DNA of 37,612 bases, taken from positions 1 through 37,612 of the forward strand of contig JBCBGC010000078.1 in NCBI GenBank assembly GCA_038527215.1, written 5' to 3'. Source of the stretch: JAWPMV01 sp038527215. GTDB taxonomy: Bacteria; Bacteroidota; Bacteroidia; J057. Both the position numbers and the translations under genes were made by a program. The notes beneath the pieces are model-generated. The model saw nothing but the letters and a program-made list of their open reading frames with translations, searched no databases and was not told the DNA's origin. Below, in pieces: positions 15,322 to 23,255 of the stretch (within the stretch, counting starts at the first letter, position 1; every line of letters begins with the position of its first letter).

Positions 15322-17157
15322 TTAATGCCTGATCCAAACTTTATGGACTTCCTGCAACCCTAGGCCTTCGATGCGCAACATATACAGCCCTTCCGCCAAT
15401 AAGGCCGTTTCCATAGCGAGCTGATGACGTCCCGCGGGCATTTCCCAGCTTTCCCGCATGACTTCCCGGCCTGTCATATCCACCCAACTGGTGTAAATCT
15501 GCCTTGGCTGGCCTACTTCCACACTTAAGCTGAGTTGGTCATCGGCAGGATTAGGGTGTAATTGGTGGAGGACAAAATGCCCATCGGGCAGAAGCCTTAA
15601 TTCAACCAGAGAGGAATAGCCTGTCTGCCCATCTATGTCAATCTGTCGGAGGCGGAATAGATGGGTGCCGACTGGCAGGCCATCCGTCCGAAAGGCATAT
15701 TCTGAAACCTCCTGACTATTGCCCTGGCCCGGTACAAAGCCCAGATTTGTCCAGCTAAGTTGGCCGGTCTGCCGATGCTCCACCTCAAAGCCCAGGTTGT
15801 TGGTTTCGGTGGCGGTTTGCCATTGCAGAAAAGCCCGTTTGTCTTCCATTCGTCCCTCAAAACTGAGGAATTCCACCGCAAAAGGATCTCCCAGGGATAC
15901 ATCATTCAAGGTGATATCCGCGATAAAGGGCGTGCCCGATACGGGAACAATTTTGAGGGTATCGCACACCAAATCTTCCAGCGTAGCGCCGGTCAGTCCC
16001 ACATTGCTTTCATCCGGACCATTCCAGAACTCTTCAGGAATGCCTAAGCCCGAAAGGCTTACCGGGGTCTGGCTGTAAGCCCCTGCAGCAATTTCCTCAA
16101 CGAAGAGCACATAGACCTCCCCAGGAGTCAGCCCGTTGAGGGTGAATTTGCCATCACCTGCGGTCTGCGTAGCCGCTCCGGAGAGCATGGATACCGCATC
16201 GGAAAGGGGCAACTCCACATTGCGGGCCACTACATTGACGCCTCCTATGGGGGTAACCCCATCCAGATCAAAAACCGTCCCTGTGATGGTGCCGGAACTG
16301 GCTGGCCAGCCTGCGGCCGGGTTCAAGTCAGAAATAGCCGTTTTGTCCTGAGGATGCTCGATGCTCCCCTGATCCAACCCTGTGAAAAAGGTACCCGACA
16401 CATCCAGGAAGGGATACATGGTTTCGATGTCGCTGATCGCTGCCATACTGGGAGCTGGAGGAGGTAAGGCTGGACAACCGGTCGGTAAGGGCGTATCCCC
16501 AATGGAGGTAAATACCACATTTCCCGCGGTCTGGGTATGAGCTAGGTTTAAGCTATGCCCGATTTCGTGGGTAAAAACCCCGGCAAAGATCGCTCCGGGG
16601 ATGGGAGAAGTCGGGGGCGTATCGGAAGGGTCTAGCTTGCTGAGATTGACCACTACATAGGCTTCCAGAATAGTACAGGTGATAGGATCAGCCAACTCAG
16701 GGGTGGCAAACCCCAGCACGGAGGTAGGATCGGCCCCCACCAAAGCAGTGATCATCCCATCATCATCATACATCACAAAAATACCTCCGCCATTGGGCAC
16801 ATCCCCCACGAAGGTCGGATCAAAAAGCAGGCCCACATTGGTTTCGTCTACATCGGCAGGCAGGCCGGGCAGCGCTCCGATGAGGCCACCATCCGTCCCC
16901 ACAAAGGAAGAAGTACCTACAGAACTCCACTCCGCAAAGGCAAAATCAGTCAACGCATCAGCGTCGGCCAGGGTAAAGGTGGGAATGGGAGCCACGGAAC
17001 CGGTTACGCCGCCATCTGTCAGGTAGGTAGCACCTCCGGCAGGCCAGGCATAGGGGGTTTCGGTGGCAGGATCGCAAATCAAGATTTGCGCGCTAAGGCC
17101 TGAGCCTAACATAAGGCAAAGCGCGTATAGGGAAATGGTTCGGAGAAAATACATCAT
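15322..17157 (-). CDS. Secreted metzincin-like metalloprotease with T9SS sorting domain
   Basis: 611 aa. Signal peptide (about 1-23); protease domain (about 40-265) with the zinc motif HEIGHSLNLAH (His197, Glu198, His201, His207) and a downstream Met in ETMYPF that could be the Met-turn; a carboxypeptidase-like regulatory beta-sandwich (about 285-365, GTITGTVFDLDG); and a fibronectin-like segment (about 425-510). It ends in a type IX secretion sorting domain (about 525-611, LHPNPADDQLSLS, GLYMLRI, final KVWIRH). In metzincins the consensus is HExxHxxGxxH; here Asn replaces the Gly. The enzyme should be exported to the cell surface or medium. The gene lies 18 bp after a secreted unknown protein gene, in one operon. 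The exact start may be Met1 or Met2. Confidence 0.87.
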   Translation of the reverse strand: MMYFLRTISLYALCLMLGSGLSAQILICDPATETPYAWPAGGATYLTDGGVTGSVAPIPTFTLADADALTDFAFAEWSSVGTSSFVGTDGGLIGALPGLPADVDETNVGLLFDPTFVGDVPNGGGIFVMYDDDGMITALVGADPTSVLGFATPELADPITCTILEAYVVVNLSKLDPSDTPPTSPIPGAIFAGVFTHEIGHSLNLAHTQTAGNVVFTSIGDTPLPTGCPALPPPAPSMAAISDIETMYPFLDVSGTFFTGLDQGSIEHPQDKTAISDLNPAAGWPASSGTITGTVFDLDGVTPIGGVNVVARNVELPLSDAVSMLSGAATQTAGDGKFTLNGLTPGEVYVLFVEEIAAGAYSQTPVSLSGLGIPEEFWNGPDESNVGLTGATLEDLVCDTLKIVPVSGTPFIADITLNDVSLGDPFAVEFLSFEGRMEDKRAFLQWQTATETNNLGFEVEHRQTGQLSWTNLGFVPGQGNSQEVSEYAFRTDGLPVGTHLFRLRQIDIDGQTGYSSLVELRLLPDGHFVLHQLHPNPADDQLSLSVEVGQPRQIYTSWVDMTGREVMRESWEMPAGRHQLAMETALLAEGLYMLRIEGLGLQEVHKVWIRH

Positions 17158-17175
17158 GAAGCTTTGCTTAAGGGA

Positions 17176-17784
17176 TTAGTGGGAAGAGGAAAACCAGGAT
17201 TGGGAAACTGCCTTGCGCAAGAGACCCAGGAAAACGCCCTGAGGAACCGCCCCGCCTTGTAGCATCATTTTTTGTTCTGCTGCACTGAGCTGCATGGGAT
17301 AGCCATCCAATCCCTCAAACAGCCAGGCGTTACCGGCTCCGTTGAGGGCGCGCCCCTGCTGAAGGAGAAATTTTCCCTGCACCAGTCCTGCGGTGGAGCG
17401 AAGGCCCGAGACTGCGGAGCCTTTGTACAAAAAAAGCAATACCTCTTCTCCGGGGGTGAAGCGCGGCCATTCAGGAGGGGTTACGCCCAGATATTGTTTG
17501 CCGTTGGCGAGTCTTCGGGGCTTGATCAGCCCAAATTGCCGGAAGGAAAAAGTCCCGGCAGCCTTTCCTTTAAGGGTCTCATATACCTGCAGGGTAATTT
17601 CAGTGTAGGGTAACTGGCCTTGGGCGACCGAAACGAAGCCATCCTGGATTTGGAGGACTTTTCCCGTCAGAATATCCTCAGAGGCTTGTATCAGTTGGGC
17701 CAGATTTTGAGAGGCGACCTGACCTATGAGGAGTTGGGTGGGGAGCAGACAGATGAGCAAGGCTGCCCAGATAGCTTTTTTCAT
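17176..17784 (-). CDS. Secreted protein of unknown function, operon partner of the metalloprotease
   Basis: 202 aa with a signal peptide (about 1-22, cleavage near IGQ). The mature part is beta-rich: ITLQVYETLKGKAAGTFSFRQFG and FTPGEEVLLFLYKGSAVSGLRST. It ends in a short helical stretch. The layout (transcript-wide beta core with a GEEVLLFL segment) resembles short proteins found next to matrixin-like proteases in Bacteroidota, but I cannot name a family. It is translated first in the operon and could be a chaperone or inhibitor for the protease. Confidence 0.8.
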   Translation of the reverse strand: MKKAIWAALLICLLPTQLLIGQVASQNLAQLIQASEDILTGKVLQIQDGFVSVAQGQLPYTEITLQVYETLKGKAAGTFSFRQFGLIKPRRLANGKQYLGVTPPEWPRFTPGEEVLLFLYKGSAVSGLRSTAGLVQGKFLLQQGRALNGAGNAWLFEGLDGYPMQLSAAEQKMMLQGGAVPQGVFLGLLRKAVSQSWFSSSH

Positions 17785-17969
17785 GACACAGAATAAGTAG
17801 GAGGTTGTTCAAAAAAGGCCGTAAATGTCCTTCTTTTCTGGTAAGTGGGGTAGGGAGGGGCTTCTGTAATCAGGTGGGGAGATTTTTTTTCTATCCTCCT
17901 CAGATGAATAAACTTGACTATCTACGTCTTCAGGAGGTATTTTATAATAGTAAATGCCCCTGATCATCT
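17785..17969. promoter_or_regulatory. Divergent promoter region between the protease operon and the CHAT gene
   Basis: 185-bp gap with both promoters. The plus-strand side is AT-rich just before the CHAT start (TATTTTATAATAGTAAATG near 17938-17956). No exact -7/-33 pair can be fixed by eye. Confidence 0.4.
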
Positions 17970-20921
17970 ATGATAAAAGCCGTTAGCTCTACCTCCCTTC
18001 CTTGTCTGTGCTTCCTGTTTCTGTCCATGTCTTTTTCACCTGCCCAGGATTTCGCTGCGCTTGACGTGAGTGGGAGCTGGGAAGAAGGGCGTTCGTTGGC
18101 GGAAAAAATCTTGGAAAAAGATAGTACCCAGGCGGAGGCCTGGTACTGGAAAGGGATTTTTCAAGGGCGGACTTACCATCCCCGTTCTGCCATGCGGGCC
18201 CTGGATAGAGCTGCCTCCCTGGCCGCGCCTCTGCCAGATCCTTTCAGACAGCAAATCGAATTGGCCAGATGGGAACACCTGATTGCCCGTAACCGAGGCC
18301 CGGAAGCGGAGGCCCTTTTAGCCCAGCTGAAGCCTTTGGCTGTTTCTTTCCCGCCGGCCTTGAAAGCTCGCTGGCTGTTTTTGCAAGCCCGACATCAGAA
18401 AAGATTCCAGAAAAAAGGGCCTGATTATCGAACCCAGCTAGATGCTGCCTTGGCAGCCACCGATGAAATGAATCCCCTGGACCCCGGTCTGAAAGGAGCC
18501 ATTCTTCGGGAAATCGCTAATTACAGCAAAATGAGCAAAGGGGTGGAATACGGGCTCACTTTTTACCAGGAAGAACTAAGGGTCTATGAGGAGCATTATG
18601 CCATGGACCACATGAGTCGGGGGATTCCGCATTACAATATTGCCGGGGTCTACTATGAACTTGGAGAGTACGAAAAAGCCCTTCATCATTATCAATCGAC
18701 CCATGCCCTCTGGCGAAAAACCGGTGCCCCCAGAAAACCCTATATGCGCTTCCTCTACGAAGGCCTGGCTGATATGCACCTGGAATTGGGCTATAATGAT
18801 TCTGCCCTCCATTATTATGATCTTTCGGTAGAAGGCGAAAGGGTGGTCAACAATGATCAGGGGGCGTCACTCCTTCAACAAGGCGATACCCTGGCCTCGA
18901 TCGGAAAATACGAAGCGGCTTTTCCATACTACCAAAAAGCCCTGGACTGGCGTTTGGAGACCTTTGGCAAAGGTCATCCCTTGACCGGCGCCTGCAACAA
19001 TTTCCTGGCTCGCACCTACCAGAACAGAGGCGATTTGGATGCCGCCCTGGCTTCCTATCAGCAATCCCTGCAAATGCTCTGTCCAGGATTCGAATCTGAC
19101 CGCTGGCAGGATCACCCCCCTTTAACTCCCCACCCTGGCAGCGAGCATTATTTCTTCATGGCCCTAAAAAGCAAAGGAGAAATTCTCCTGGCGAAATATC
19201 ATCAGACTCAAGACCCGGTTTACCTGACCGAAGCCTGGGAAATTTTTGATCTGTGTGTACAGTGGTTCGACCAGCTCCGGCTAAGACCCCTACCCGCAGA
19301 GACGAAACTGTATTGGTCGGAGCAGGCCTTTCCTGCTTATGAGTTAGCCATTGAAACTGCTTTTATGCAGCATCAATCAGACGCCGATCCGCGCTGGATG
19401 GAGCGGGCTTTTATGTATGCAGAAAAAAGTAAAGCCTTTCTTTTACTCGAAGCGGCTCAGGAAAGCGAAGCCCGCCACATTGCAGGAGTTCCCTCCAGTT
19501 GGTTGGAAGAGGAAGCCCGCATAGAGGCAGGCATTCGCGAATACAGTGCCAAGTCCCTGCGAGAGGAACAGCGCTGTCAGGATGCCCGTCAAAGTCAGCT
19601 CCAACTCTGGCGCGCCAAACTCATAGAATTGCAGCAGGCCTACGAGGCCTATTTGACCCGGGTAAAGGAATCCTTTCCCACCTACTTTGAATTGAAGTTT
19701 CAGGTTAATGTTCTGGAAGTAGCCGAGATTCAGGAAAAGTTAGCGGATTCAACTTTGCTGTTGCATTATTTCCAGGGAGATAAACATCTTTATGTATTCG
19801 CCTTGGATCGACGCAAGTTGAGCTGGCATCGCATTTCGCAAACCGACAGTCTTACGGCCATCAGCCAGCGGTTTTACCAACTTCTGGGCAGTCCGCAGGC
19901 TTTTTTAGGAAATCCCCAAGCAGCCTATGAGCAGTACCTAAGCCAGGCTAGCACCCTTGGAGCAAGCTGGGTCACGCCTATGCTAGAGGCCCGCCCGCAT
20001 GCCTACCGTAACCTCATCATCATTCCGGATGGGCAGCTCTCCCGGATTCCTTTTGAAGCCTTATTGTTGGGCAAAAAACTGCCTGGAGCAGGCCGGAATT
20101 ACGCCGCCTTACCTTACCTGATCCGGGATTACGCGGTGCAGTATAGTCCCTCTGCCTCTTTGCTGTACTCCCCGGCCTTCTCTCAGGGAAAAGGACGAAA
20201 ATCCTGGTTGGGCATTGCGCCTGACTATAAGCTTTGGCCCAAAGCCCATGCGGGTTGGCAACCCCTGCGCTACAGTGAGACCGAAGTCCGTCATGGACTG
20301 AGCCAAATGCGGGGGAAGGCCCTGTTGGGGCCTGAAGCCTCGGAAACCCATTTCCGGGAATATGCCTCTCAGGCCCGCGTCTTGCACCTGGCCGCCCATG
20401 CCACCATTGATGACCAGGCACCAGCTCTATCCCATTTTGTGCTCATGCCGCATGAGCAGGAGGATGGCTTGCTACATACTTATGAGCTATATGGCCTGCC
20501 GCTGGCGGCTGAGTTGGCGATCCTCAGTGCCTGTAATACTGGGGCCGGGACCTATCTGCGAGGGGAAGGCATGATGAGCCTGGGCCGGGCCTTTCATTTT
20601 GCCGGTTGCCCTTCCCTCATTACATCTCTCTGGCAGGTAGACGATCGCTCTACAGAACAACTCATGGCATTTTTATACGAGGAATTGGCTGCTGGAAAAA
20701 AGAAAGAAGATGCGCTCCGGGCGGCCCGACTCCGCTATTTAGACACGGCTGATGCGACCCACAATCATCCTTTTTTCTGGGCGGGTTTTGTACTCATGGG
20801 AAAGGGAGGCCATTTGAGTAAAGGAAATGACCGCTGGCTTTGGTGGCTGGTTGGAGGATTATTACTGACAGGACTAGGCTTGGGACTTTACAGGTGGAGG
20901 AAATCACGGCAACTGAGCTAG
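17970..20921 (+). CDS. TPR-CHAT caspase-like protease, secreted and C-terminally membrane-anchored
   Basis: 983 aa. A signal peptide (about 1-25) is followed by helical TPR repeats (about 30-390; clear units YNIAGVYYELGEYEKALHHY, YEAAFPYYQKAL and DLDAALASYQQSL), a helical linker with coiled-coil character (about 400-590), and a CHAT domain (PF12770, about 610-945). The catalytic dyad is His810 (HLAAHAT) and Cys855 (LSACNTGAG); SLWQVDD and the final HPFFWAGFVLMG are also typical. A TM helix (956-974) and the basic tail RWRKSRQ end the protein, which places the CHAT domain in the periplasm if the leader is cleaved. CHAT proteins are clan CD cysteine peptidases. The gene converges on, and its 3' end overlaps by 18 bp, the operon for an ECF sigma factor and TPR anti-sigma-like protein. 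This suggests a proteolytic switch (inference). The substrate is unknown. Confidence 0.93.
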   Translation: MIKAVSSTSLPCLCFLFLSMSFSPAQDFAALDVSGSWEEGRSLAEKILEKDSTQAEAWYWKGIFQGRTYHPRSAMRALDRAASLAAPLPDPFRQQIELARWEHLIARNRGPEAEALLAQLKPLAVSFPPALKARWLFLQARHQKRFQKKGPDYRTQLDAALAATDEMNPLDPGLKGAILREIANYSKMSKGVEYGLTFYQEELRVYEEHYAMDHMSRGIPHYNIAGVYYELGEYEKALHHYQSTHALWRKTGAPRKPYMRFLYEGLADMHLELGYNDSALHYYDLSVEGERVVNNDQGASLLQQGDTLASIGKYEAAFPYYQKALDWRLETFGKGHPLTGACNNFLARTYQNRGDLDAALASYQQSLQMLCPGFESDRWQDHPPLTPHPGSEHYFFMALKSKGEILLAKYHQTQDPVYLTEAWEIFDLCVQWFDQLRLRPLPAETKLYWSEQAFPAYELAIETAFMQHQSDADPRWMERAFMYAEKSKAFLLLEAAQESEARHIAGVPSSWLEEEARIEAGIREYSAKSLREEQRCQDARQSQLQLWRAKLIELQQAYEAYLTRVKESFPTYFELKFQVNVLEVAEIQEKLADSTLLLHYFQGDKHLYVFALDRRKLSWHRISQTDSLTAISQRFYQLLGSPQAFLGNPQAAYEQYLSQASTLGASWVTPMLEARPHAYRNLIIIPDGQLSRIPFEALLLGKKLPGAGRNYAALPYLIRDYAVQYSPSASLLYSPAFSQGKGRKSWLGIAPDYKLWPKAHAGWQPLRYSETEVRHGLSQMRGKALLGPEASETHFREYASQARVLHLAAHATIDDQAPALSHFVLMPHEQEDGLLHTYELYGLPLAAELAILSACNTGAGTYLRGEGMMSLGRAFHFAGCPSLITSLWQVDDRSTEQLMAFLYEELAAGKKKEDALRAARLRYLDTADATHNHPFFWAGFVLMGKGGHLSKGNDRWLWWLVGGLLLTGLGLGLYRWRKSRQLS

Positions 20922-21638
20922 TAGCGCTTCGACTTCTTCCTGGCGATAGGTTTTTAGACCATTCAGTATTTCTTTGGCCCGGCTATACTCTTCCCTGCGA
21001 ATATAGATCAGGGCCATATACCAGCTCGCTGCTTCCTGATAGTCGTTATCGGAAGACTGAACTGTCTGGAGTAATGAAACGGCTTGGGTAAAATCCGGAT
21101 TTTCCCGGGCCATGAGGGCCTGGGCCAGGTAGAAGTTCCGCAAATAATCAGGCAAACTATCATGGGATTGGGCAAAAGCTTCTGCTGCTTGTGCGTATGC
21201 ACCCTGCATATATGCCTGAGCGCCTATTTGCCAGGGGGTTAATTCATCCGCTTTTTCCGAACGAACATTGATGGGAGGCGGAAAAGCCTCGAAATAAGTC
21301 GCATATAGGGCATCAGGACCCTGGGGGACCGGCCGATTGATCCAGTAAGCCAGGAAAAAAAAGCCTATAACGGCAGCGGCAGCCACGCCCCACATCCACC
21401 TGGGAAAAGCACGCAGCCGCCCACTTTGCTCGGGACCGAGCTCCTGCTCCCACTGCTGCATCTGGTTCTTTAAATGTAGCTGCCCCTGCAGTCGGGTCGC
21501 GGTAAAGACAGGACGAAGCTTTTCCACTGCCTCAGCCAGGGCGGTATCCGCCTGGAGCGCTCCTTCGAAGGCTGTTCGGTCAGCTTCTTCCATCTGTCCT
21601 GCCAGATAGGCAAATATTTCTGTTTGTCGATCCTGCAT
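20904..21638 (-). CDS. Membrane-spanning TPR protein, putative anti-sigma factor
   Basis: 244 aa. The cytoplasmic N-terminus (about 1-78) is helical with the short IFAYLAGQMEEADRTAFE segment common in anti-sigma N-termini (a low-conservation ASD without the zinc His/Cys motif). One TM helix (81-100) has Arg-rich flanks on the N side, so the C-terminus is periplasmic. This periplasmic part (about 125-244) holds TPR-like helices (IGAQAYMQGAYAQAAEAF, YMALIYIRREEYSRAKEIL). The gene starts 9 bp after the sigma stop, the usual sigma/anti-sigma order. Its stop region overlaps the 3' end of the convergent CHAT gene by 18 bp. That it binds the sigma factor is inferred from order and topology. Confidence 0.8.
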   Translation of the reverse strand: MQDRQTEIFAYLAGQMEEADRTAFEGALQADTALAEAVEKLRPVFTATRLQGQLHLKNQMQQWEQELGPEQSGRLRAFPRWMWGVAAAAVIGFFFLAYWINRPVPQGPDALYATYFEAFPPPINVRSEKADELTPWQIGAQAYMQGAYAQAAEAFAQSHDSLPDYLRNFYLAQALMARENPDFTQAVSLLQTVQSSDNDYQEAASWYMALIYIRREEYSRAKEILNGLKTYRQEEVEALLAQLP

Positions 21639-21647
21639 GAATCCAAC

Positions 21648-22226
21648 TTATGATCTCAGCCAACTCAAGATGGCTGGTTGTTTTTCTATCAGTTCTCGCA
21701 ACCGCTCCATACATCGATATTTCTTGTTCCGGGCAATTTGTTCAGAACTATAGGCAAAATGGCTGGCGATCTCCTGCATATTATAGGCGTAGAAGATGCT
21801 CAGGACCAGAATTTCCTCACAACTGCCCCGCAACTCTCTGAAAAGGGCCCGAATTTCGTTCTCCTTCTCTTTCTCCAGCAAACGCGGCATATGCATGTCG
21901 TCCACCTGCCCTTGCTCCTCCAGAATCCGGCTTTCCGTTTTTCTCCGTTTCAACCGATTGATCCAAAGAAAGCGAGCTACGCCATGTAGGTAGGAGCTCA
22001 GGCTGCTTTCCCCTCGGAACTTTCCCGCCTGAATATTCTCATATACCACGATCATCGCTTCCTGAAAGACATCTAAAGCCTCTTCTTCTTCCGCTCCTCG
22101 CTTCCTCAAAAAGGCCACGACCTTGTGCCGTTGTGCCTTGTATAAGGATTGAAGGGCCTCATCTGCACCCCTGCCACCAGCTACGATCTGGCTAAAGATG
22201 GTCTGCGATGGAGAAGATGCCTGCAT
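21648..22226 (-). CDS. ECF-type sigma-70 family RNA polymerase sigma factor
   Basis: 192 aa from the ATG at 22226; a longer TTG start at 22244 (198 aa) is open but less likely. Region 2 is seen in EEALDVFQEAMIVVYENI and SLSSYLHGVARFLWINRLKRRK (the -10 reading part). A linker with many charged residues leads to region 4, with the HTH MQEIASHFAYSSEQIARNKKYRCMERL for -35 recognition. It is the first gene of a two-gene operon with the TPR anti-sigma-like gene. An interrupted inverted repeat lies just upstream (22249-22317) and may be part of its promoter. The regulon is unknown; autoregulation is common in this class. Confidence 0.93.
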   Translation of the reverse strand: MQASSPSQTIFSQIVAGGRGADEALQSLYKAQRHKVVAFLRKRGAEEEEALDVFQEAMIVVYENIQAGKFRGESSLSSYLHGVARFLWINRLKRRKTESRILEEQGQVDDMHMPRLLEKEKENEIRALFRELRGSCEEILVLSIFYAYNMQEIASHFAYSSEQIARNKKYRCMERLRELIEKQPAILSWLRS

Positions 22227-22248
22227 AGGTAGGTGGCGTTTCAACTGA

Positions 22249-22317
22249 TTTCCGTAATCAGGGAGAAGAATTTTCCTGGAAAAATTACAAAAAAGTTCGT
22301 GGCAATGGTTACGGAAA
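22249..22317. promoter_or_regulatory. Inverted-repeat arms flanking the probable sigma-gene promoter
   Basis: TTTCCGTAATC (22249-22259) and GGTTACGGAAA (22307-22317) are inverted copies (10 of 11) with a 47-bp spacer. The spacer read on the minus strand contains GAACTT (22298-22293), which resembles the -35 element of many ECF promoters, followed by a T-rich run. The arms might bind a dimeric regulator or be two sigma-related elements. No transcription start is known. Confidence 0.4.
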
Positions 22318-22403
22318 AGCCTCGAATCGATACTTAGGTATGTAGCAGATGGAAAGAATACTGTTCAGAAAACCTCAGACCTATACCTGGGGAAACACTT
22401 GAA

Positions 22404-22439
22404 GGAGGCCCTGTATTTTCAGGGTCTCCGTTTTTTTTT
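22404..22439 (+). terminator. Orphan plus-strand terminator before the glutamine amidotransferase gene
   Basis: Arms GGAGGCCCTG (22404-22413) and CAGGGTCTCC (22420-22429) pair with one G-U, loop of 6 nt, then G and nine T residues (22431-22439). The plus strand has no gene upstream in this gap, so it either ends a short RNA starting in 22245-22400 or attenuates transcription of the gene at 22482. A 17-codon ORF (22349-22402) stops 1 nt before the stem. Confidence 0.8.
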
Positions 22440-22481
22440 CTCGTCCGGACTGAGCATCTTGTTTGGCTCAACTTCCAGGAT

Positions 22482-23168
22482 ATGAAGATCGGATTATTAC
22501 TTTGTGATCAGGTAGACGAAGCCTATGTCTCTCTCGGTGGGGGCTACCCGGAAATGTTCCGAAAATGGCTTCCACATCACGAATTAATCGATTTTCAAAC
22601 TTACGAAGGAGACTTTCCTGCCCAAATCGCAGATTGCGATGCCTATGTGGTGAGCGGTTCCCGCTACTCCGTCTATGATGAAAAGGACTGGATTGACCAG
22701 CTTAAAGAATTCGTCCAGGAAGTCTACGATGCGGACCAGAAATACGTAGGCATTTGCTTTGGCCATCAGATGCTGGCCCATGCCCTCGGCGGCGAAGTAG
22801 ACCAGGTAGAATGGGGCTGGTGCGTAGGGGTACACGCCTTTGAGATTACCAAACCCAAGGACTGGATGCAGCCCGCTAAAAGCACGGTCAACTTGCTGAT
22901 GAGCTGTCAGGATCAGGTGCTCAAGCTCCCCGACAATGGGCAGGTGCTGGCCCGGTCCGAAGACTGCCCGGCGGCCATGATCCAGGTAGGGAGGCACATG
23001 CTCGGGATTCAGGCACATCCGGAATTTCCCAAGCCCTACAGCAAGGCCTTGATGGAAGATCGGATTTCGCGAATTGGAGAAGAAAAAGTGGCCCAAGGCC
23101 TCAAAAGCCTTGAACTGGATATCCATCCTTCCCTGGTCCGTAGCTGGGTCACCCAGTTTTTGCAATAA
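22482..23168 (+). CDS. Class I glutamine amidotransferase-like protein
   Basis: 228 aa, a free-standing GATase of the GMP-synthase-like branch (GATase1 fold). Nucleophile Cys92 in YVGICFGHQM, and the His-Glu pair in IQAHPEF (His179 and Glu181) complete the catalytic triad. The segment AYVVSGSRYSVYDEKDWI is typical of the subgroup that hydrolyses gamma-glutamyl amides or acts as a stand-alone amidotransferase. A full GMP synthetase ATP domain is absent. It is preceded by a terminator-like hairpin that could be an attenuator, and is convergent with the outer-membrane operon. Confidence 0.93.
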   Translation: MKIGLLLCDQVDEAYVSLGGGYPEMFRKWLPHHELIDFQTYEGDFPAQIADCDAYVVSGSRYSVYDEKDWIDQLKEFVQEVYDADQKYVGICFGHQMLAHALGGEVDQVEWGWCVGVHAFEITKPKDWMQPAKSTVNLLMSCQDQVLKLPDNGQVLARSEDCPAAMIQVGRHMLGIQAHPEFPKPYSKALMEDRISRIGEEKVAQGLKSLELDIHPSLVRSWVTQFLQ

Positions 23169-23255
23169 CCAGCAGCAGAGCCAGACGGCCATCTATCTTT
23201 ACAGGAGCTGATCATCAGCCCCCAAGCCGGGTGGATAACTTGCCTGATTATTCCC

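Noticed and set aside
23195..23222. Short dyad GCTGATCATCAGC between the convergent amidotransferase and barrel genes
   Set aside because: The stem is only 5 bp with mismatches outside and no T tract; too weak to call a terminator.
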